Part shown: piece after piece, positions 45,988-47,779 of the stretch
Layout: the number at the start of each line of letters is the position of its first letter
How positions within the stretch are numbered: the first letter of the stretch is position 1
From: Actinomycetes bacterium
GTDB lineage: Bacteria > Actinomycetota > Actinomycetes > Prado026
DNA length: 47,779 bases
Direction of reading: 5' to 3'
Assembly: GCA_036510875.1 (NCBI GenBank)
Contig: DATCDE010000299.1
Coordinates: 1 to 47,779 of the forward strand
The notes under the pieces: generated by a model
What the model was told of the DNA's origin: nothing
What the model saw: the letters and a program-made list of their open reading frames with translations, nothing else
The model's database searches: none
Program-made: the position numbers and the translations under genes

Positions 45988-46506
45988 ATGCCCACATCCA
46001 CCCGCCGCTCACTGGCCGCCTGGGCCGCCGCCGGAGTCCTGGGGACGGCGGTCGCCGCCGGCGCCGTCGTCTCCGCCGCGGGGGCGGCGTCCGCAGCCGG
46101 CACCTCGGGCACGACCACCAGCCCGACGGTGCCGACCGCGACCACCCAGCACCGACCGTGGGGCGCGCTGCGGCACGCCGGGATCCACGGCGAGTTCACC
46201 GTGAAGAACAAGTCCGGCAACTTCGTCGTCCTCGACACCCAGCGCGGCACGGTGACCGGCACCACGGGCAGCACGCTGACGGTCAGGAGCCCTGACGGCT
46301 TCACCGCGACCTACACCGTCGACTCCACCACCAAGATCCGCAAGGACCGCGCGCCGGCCAGCCTCACCGACATCAAGGTCGGGGACACCGTCGGCGTGGT
46401 CGGCGTCAAGAGCGGTGGCACGGTGACCGCGAAGGCCATCCGGGACGGCGTCCCCCAGCGCCAGGAGTCCGCGGCCCCGTCCAGCACCGCACCCGGCGCC
46501 GCCTGA
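45988..46506 (+). CDS. Secreted protein with a DUF5666-like domain
   Basis: The product is 172 residues. A signal peptide is visible (RRSLAAWAAAGVLGTAVAAG, cleavage near ASA), then a Thr-rich linker. A small beta domain follows: GEFTVKNKSGNFVVLDTQRG, GTVTGTTGSTLTVRSPDG and KIRKDRAPASLTDIKVGDTVGVVG, the OB-like pattern of DUF5666. AGGAGA precedes the ATG. It sits right after the two-component genes and carries matching regulator-box repeats upstream, so it is probably the output or a feedback partner of that system. Confidence 0.8.
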   Translation: MPTSTRRSLAAWAAAGVLGTAVAAGAVVSAAGAASAAGTSGTTTSPTVPTATTQHRPWGALRHAGIHGEFTVKNKSGNFVVLDTQRGTVTGTTGSTLTVRSPDGFTATYTVDSTTKIRKDRAPASLTDIKVGDTVGVVGVKSGGTVTAKAIRDGVPQRQESAAPSSTAPGAA

Positions 46507-46512
46507 CCCCTT

Positions 46513-46545
46513 GCCTGAAGGGTCCCTTCTGGGCGCCCCACCGCA
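46513..46545 (-). repeat. Dispersed repeat, family B partial copy 5 (reverse)
   Basis: On the minus strand GCGCCCAGAAGGGACCCTTCA matches the right end of the element. It begins 7 bp after the stop at 46506 and may serve as terminator. With the next copy it forms an opposed pair. Confidence 0.6.
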
Positions 46546-46589
46546 GAAACCGCGCCGTCATGGACGGCGACGTCCCCGCCGCCCCGCGA

Positions 46590-46647
46590 TGAAGGGCGCT
46601 CGGCTGCGGCCCCAAGGCACCGGAGGGACCCTTCAGCCGGGAGGGGT
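46590..46647 (+). repeat. Dispersed repeat, family B copy 6
   Basis: TGAAGGGCGCT at the left, TGCGGCC in the middle and GGAGGGACCCTTCA at the right match the 22847 copy. The last codons and stop (46633-46635) of the minus-strand HExxH gene lie inside it. Confidence 0.75.
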
Positions 46648-47253
46648 GCAGTCGGCGGAGCGGTACTCGTCGGTCAGCCGCGGGTAGACGGTGCGCCAGT
46701 AGCGCTCCGCCAGCGCCCGCGCCTCGTCCGGGGTGGCCCCGAGCAGCTGAGCGGTGCGCGCATCCTGGTGGACCGCCGCGCACTCGGCCGCCGACTCCAC
46801 GGTGAGCCCCGCCATGTGCATGGCCTCGTGCGTCAGCACGTGGACGGCGATCACCTGCTGCTCGCTGGGGCTGCGGTGGTCCGAGCGCAGGTACGCGCTC
46901 AGGTCGTTGCACTGGTCCCGCTTGATCAAGGTGGCGTGCCCGGGAGTGCCGTTCGCCCCCCAGCGCACGAAGCCCAGCTCGTTGCCGGCGTCCACCATGG
47001 ACTGCCCGAACGACTGGCAGTGCACGGTGGTCGGGACGCCGGCCAGGGCGGTGGTCACGGCCCCCAACCGGTGCTCCAGCCGGATCCGCAGCACGCCGGG
47101 CGTGGCCAGGGCGACCGCCCCGAGGGCCAGCACCGCCACGCTCGCCACCGGGAACGGGCGGCTGCGCCCGAGCGTGTCCACCCGGGTCAGCGCCCACCGG
47201 ACGCCGACCACGACCGCCAGCAGCGCGGCGATCAGGGCGCCCCAGGTCAGCAC
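46633..47253 (-). CDS. Membrane protein with an HExxH metalloprotease-like motif
   Basis: The product is 206 residues from the GTG at 47253. Two N-terminal membrane helices (about 3-20 and 36-55) precede an exported domain. Residues VHVLTHEAMHMAG contain HEAMH, a zinc-protease HExxH motif, and ESAAECAAV beyond it could give the third ligand Glu. Three or four Cys residues could form disulfides. It may be a membrane-tethered peptidase of unknown substrate. The C-terminus and stop are encoded by a family B repeat, so the end may have been altered. Confidence 0.75.
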   Translation of the reverse strand: MLTWGALIAALLAVVVGVRWALTRVDTLGRSRPFPVASVAVLALGAVALATPGVLRIRLEHRLGAVTTALAGVPTTVHCQSFGQSMVDAGNELGFVRWGANGTPGHATLIKRDQCNDLSAYLRSDHRSPSEQQVIAVHVLTHEAMHMAGLTVESAAECAAVHQDARTAQLLGATPDEARALAERYWRTVYPRLTDEYRSADCTPPG

Positions 47254-47298
47254 CGAGGGGTTATCGGCGCGCCACCGTTCCGGATGAAGGGGGTGGGG

Positions 47299-47779
47299 TC
47301 AGTAGGGGCGGACGGCGCCGACGTAGGGCATCGAGTACAGGCCGGACACCACCACCCCGACACCCGGGTTGGCCGCCTCGACGATGCGGCCACCACCGAT
47401 GTACATGCCCACGTGCTGCGACGGCGAGTAGTAGAAGACCAGGTCGCCCGGCTGCAGCTGGCTGGCCGGGATCTGCCGACCGGCACCCCACTGCGCCCCG
47501 GAGAAGTGCGGCAGGTAGATGCCCACACTGCGGTAGGCGGACATCGTCAGCCCCGAGCAGTCGAACGCGGACGGGCCCGCAGCGCCGAAGACGTAGGAGT
47601 GCCCGACCTGCGACAGCGCCCAAGCGGCGGCCCGCGCGCCCAGGCTGGAGTCCCCGCTGACCGCCACCGGGGTGTAGGTCGGGGTGTAGGCCGAGGTGTA
47701 GGTCGGGGTGGACCGCGCGTACGAACGGCTCACCGTCGCGGTGTAGGCGGCCCTCGCCGCAGCCGCCGCGGCCGCCGCG
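47299..47779 (-). CDS. NlpC/P60 cell-wall endopeptidase (5' end outside window)
   Basis: The frame ends at 47299 and stays open to the right edge, so the N-terminus is missing. Visible from the edge: an Ala-rich stretch, a Thr/Tyr-rich linker (STPTYTSAYTPTYTPVAV), then the C40 peptidase domain. The catalytic Cys is in AFDCSGLTMSAY, the His in QHVGMYIGGG and a third polar residue in EAANPG. It cleaves peptidoglycan stem peptides outside the membrane. An internal ATG/GTG near 47733 is possible, but the upstream residues continue the same low-complexity pattern. Confidence 0.88.
   Translation of the reverse strand, partial: AAAAAAAARAAYTATVSRSYARSTPTYTSAYTPTYTPVAVSGDSSLGARAAAWALSQVGHSYVFGAAGPSAFDCSGLTMSAYRSVGIYLPHFSGAQWGAGRQIPASQLQPGDLVFYYSPSQHVGMYIGGGRIVEAANPGVGVVVSGLYSMPYVGAVRPY

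Overview
This window is very GC-rich, and its third codon positions are almost always G or C. It carries mycothiol synthase, a GlnR-type regulator, a MutT1-type Nudix/phosphatase fusion, a subtilisin-inhibitor-like lipoprotein, GTG starts, GTGA stop/start overlaps and apparently leaderless genes. Together these indicate a free-living high-GC actinobacterium, and the general look is of the Frankia/Geodermatophilus side of the phylum. That lower-rank placement is inference. I see no tRNA, rRNA, CRISPR array, transposase or phage gene.

Layout. 1-7.8 kb: a Tat-exported metallophosphoesterase (cut by the window edge), a Thr/Gly-rich secreted protein, a minus-strand group (33-aa membrane peptide, nitrobindin, Fur-type regulator, YgfZ), a secreted protein broken by several lesions, and an LmeA-like/MoaD/hydrolase group. 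8.0-18.7 kb: a nitrogen/phosphate block, glnR-mshD then ppk-CYTH/CHAD-mutT1 then pstS-pstC-pstA-pstB. It has a PhoP-type box before pstS and a strong hairpin between pstS and pstC. 18.7-22.7 kb: small conserved proteins, an SDR, an ABC exporter pair and a DksA/TraR zinc finger protein. 22.9-30.4 kb: an FAD oxidoreductase and an aldehyde dehydrogenase, divergent from a TetR/MFS pair, then a TPP enzyme and an EamA transporter. 30.4-40.2 kb: VKOR, an unrecognised coding-like stretch, a conserved protein plus a GH63-like glucosidase, an SSI-like lipoprotein, a frameshifted P-type ATPase and a GH13 enzyme. 40.2-47.8 kb: peroxiredoxin, bifunctional AdhE, a two-component system with its secreted neighbour, an HExxH membrane protein and an NlpC/P60 hydrolase (cut by the edge).

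The best-supported functional unit is the phosphate/polyphosphate block: phosphate is imported by Pst, polymerised by PPK, probably bound by the CHAD protein, and the oxidised nucleotide pool is policed by the MutT1-like enzyme.

The most unusual content lies between genes. I find four families of dispersed palindromic repeats: (A) a 44-48 bp hairpin built on TGTCAGGG, 4 copies; (B) a ~58 bp element ending in GAAGGGACCCTTC, up to 6 copies; (C) a 79 bp element, 2 copies; (D) a 70-85 bp hairpin with TAACGCTC and CTCGCGG, 2 copies. Several copies touch or supply stop codons or ribosome binding sites of adjacent genes. The second notable signal is a set of 11-bp-periodic TCCCAG repeats before both the two-component operon and the secreted-protein gene after it. 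Three genes are interrupted by frameshifts or stops, which could be true decay or sequence error.
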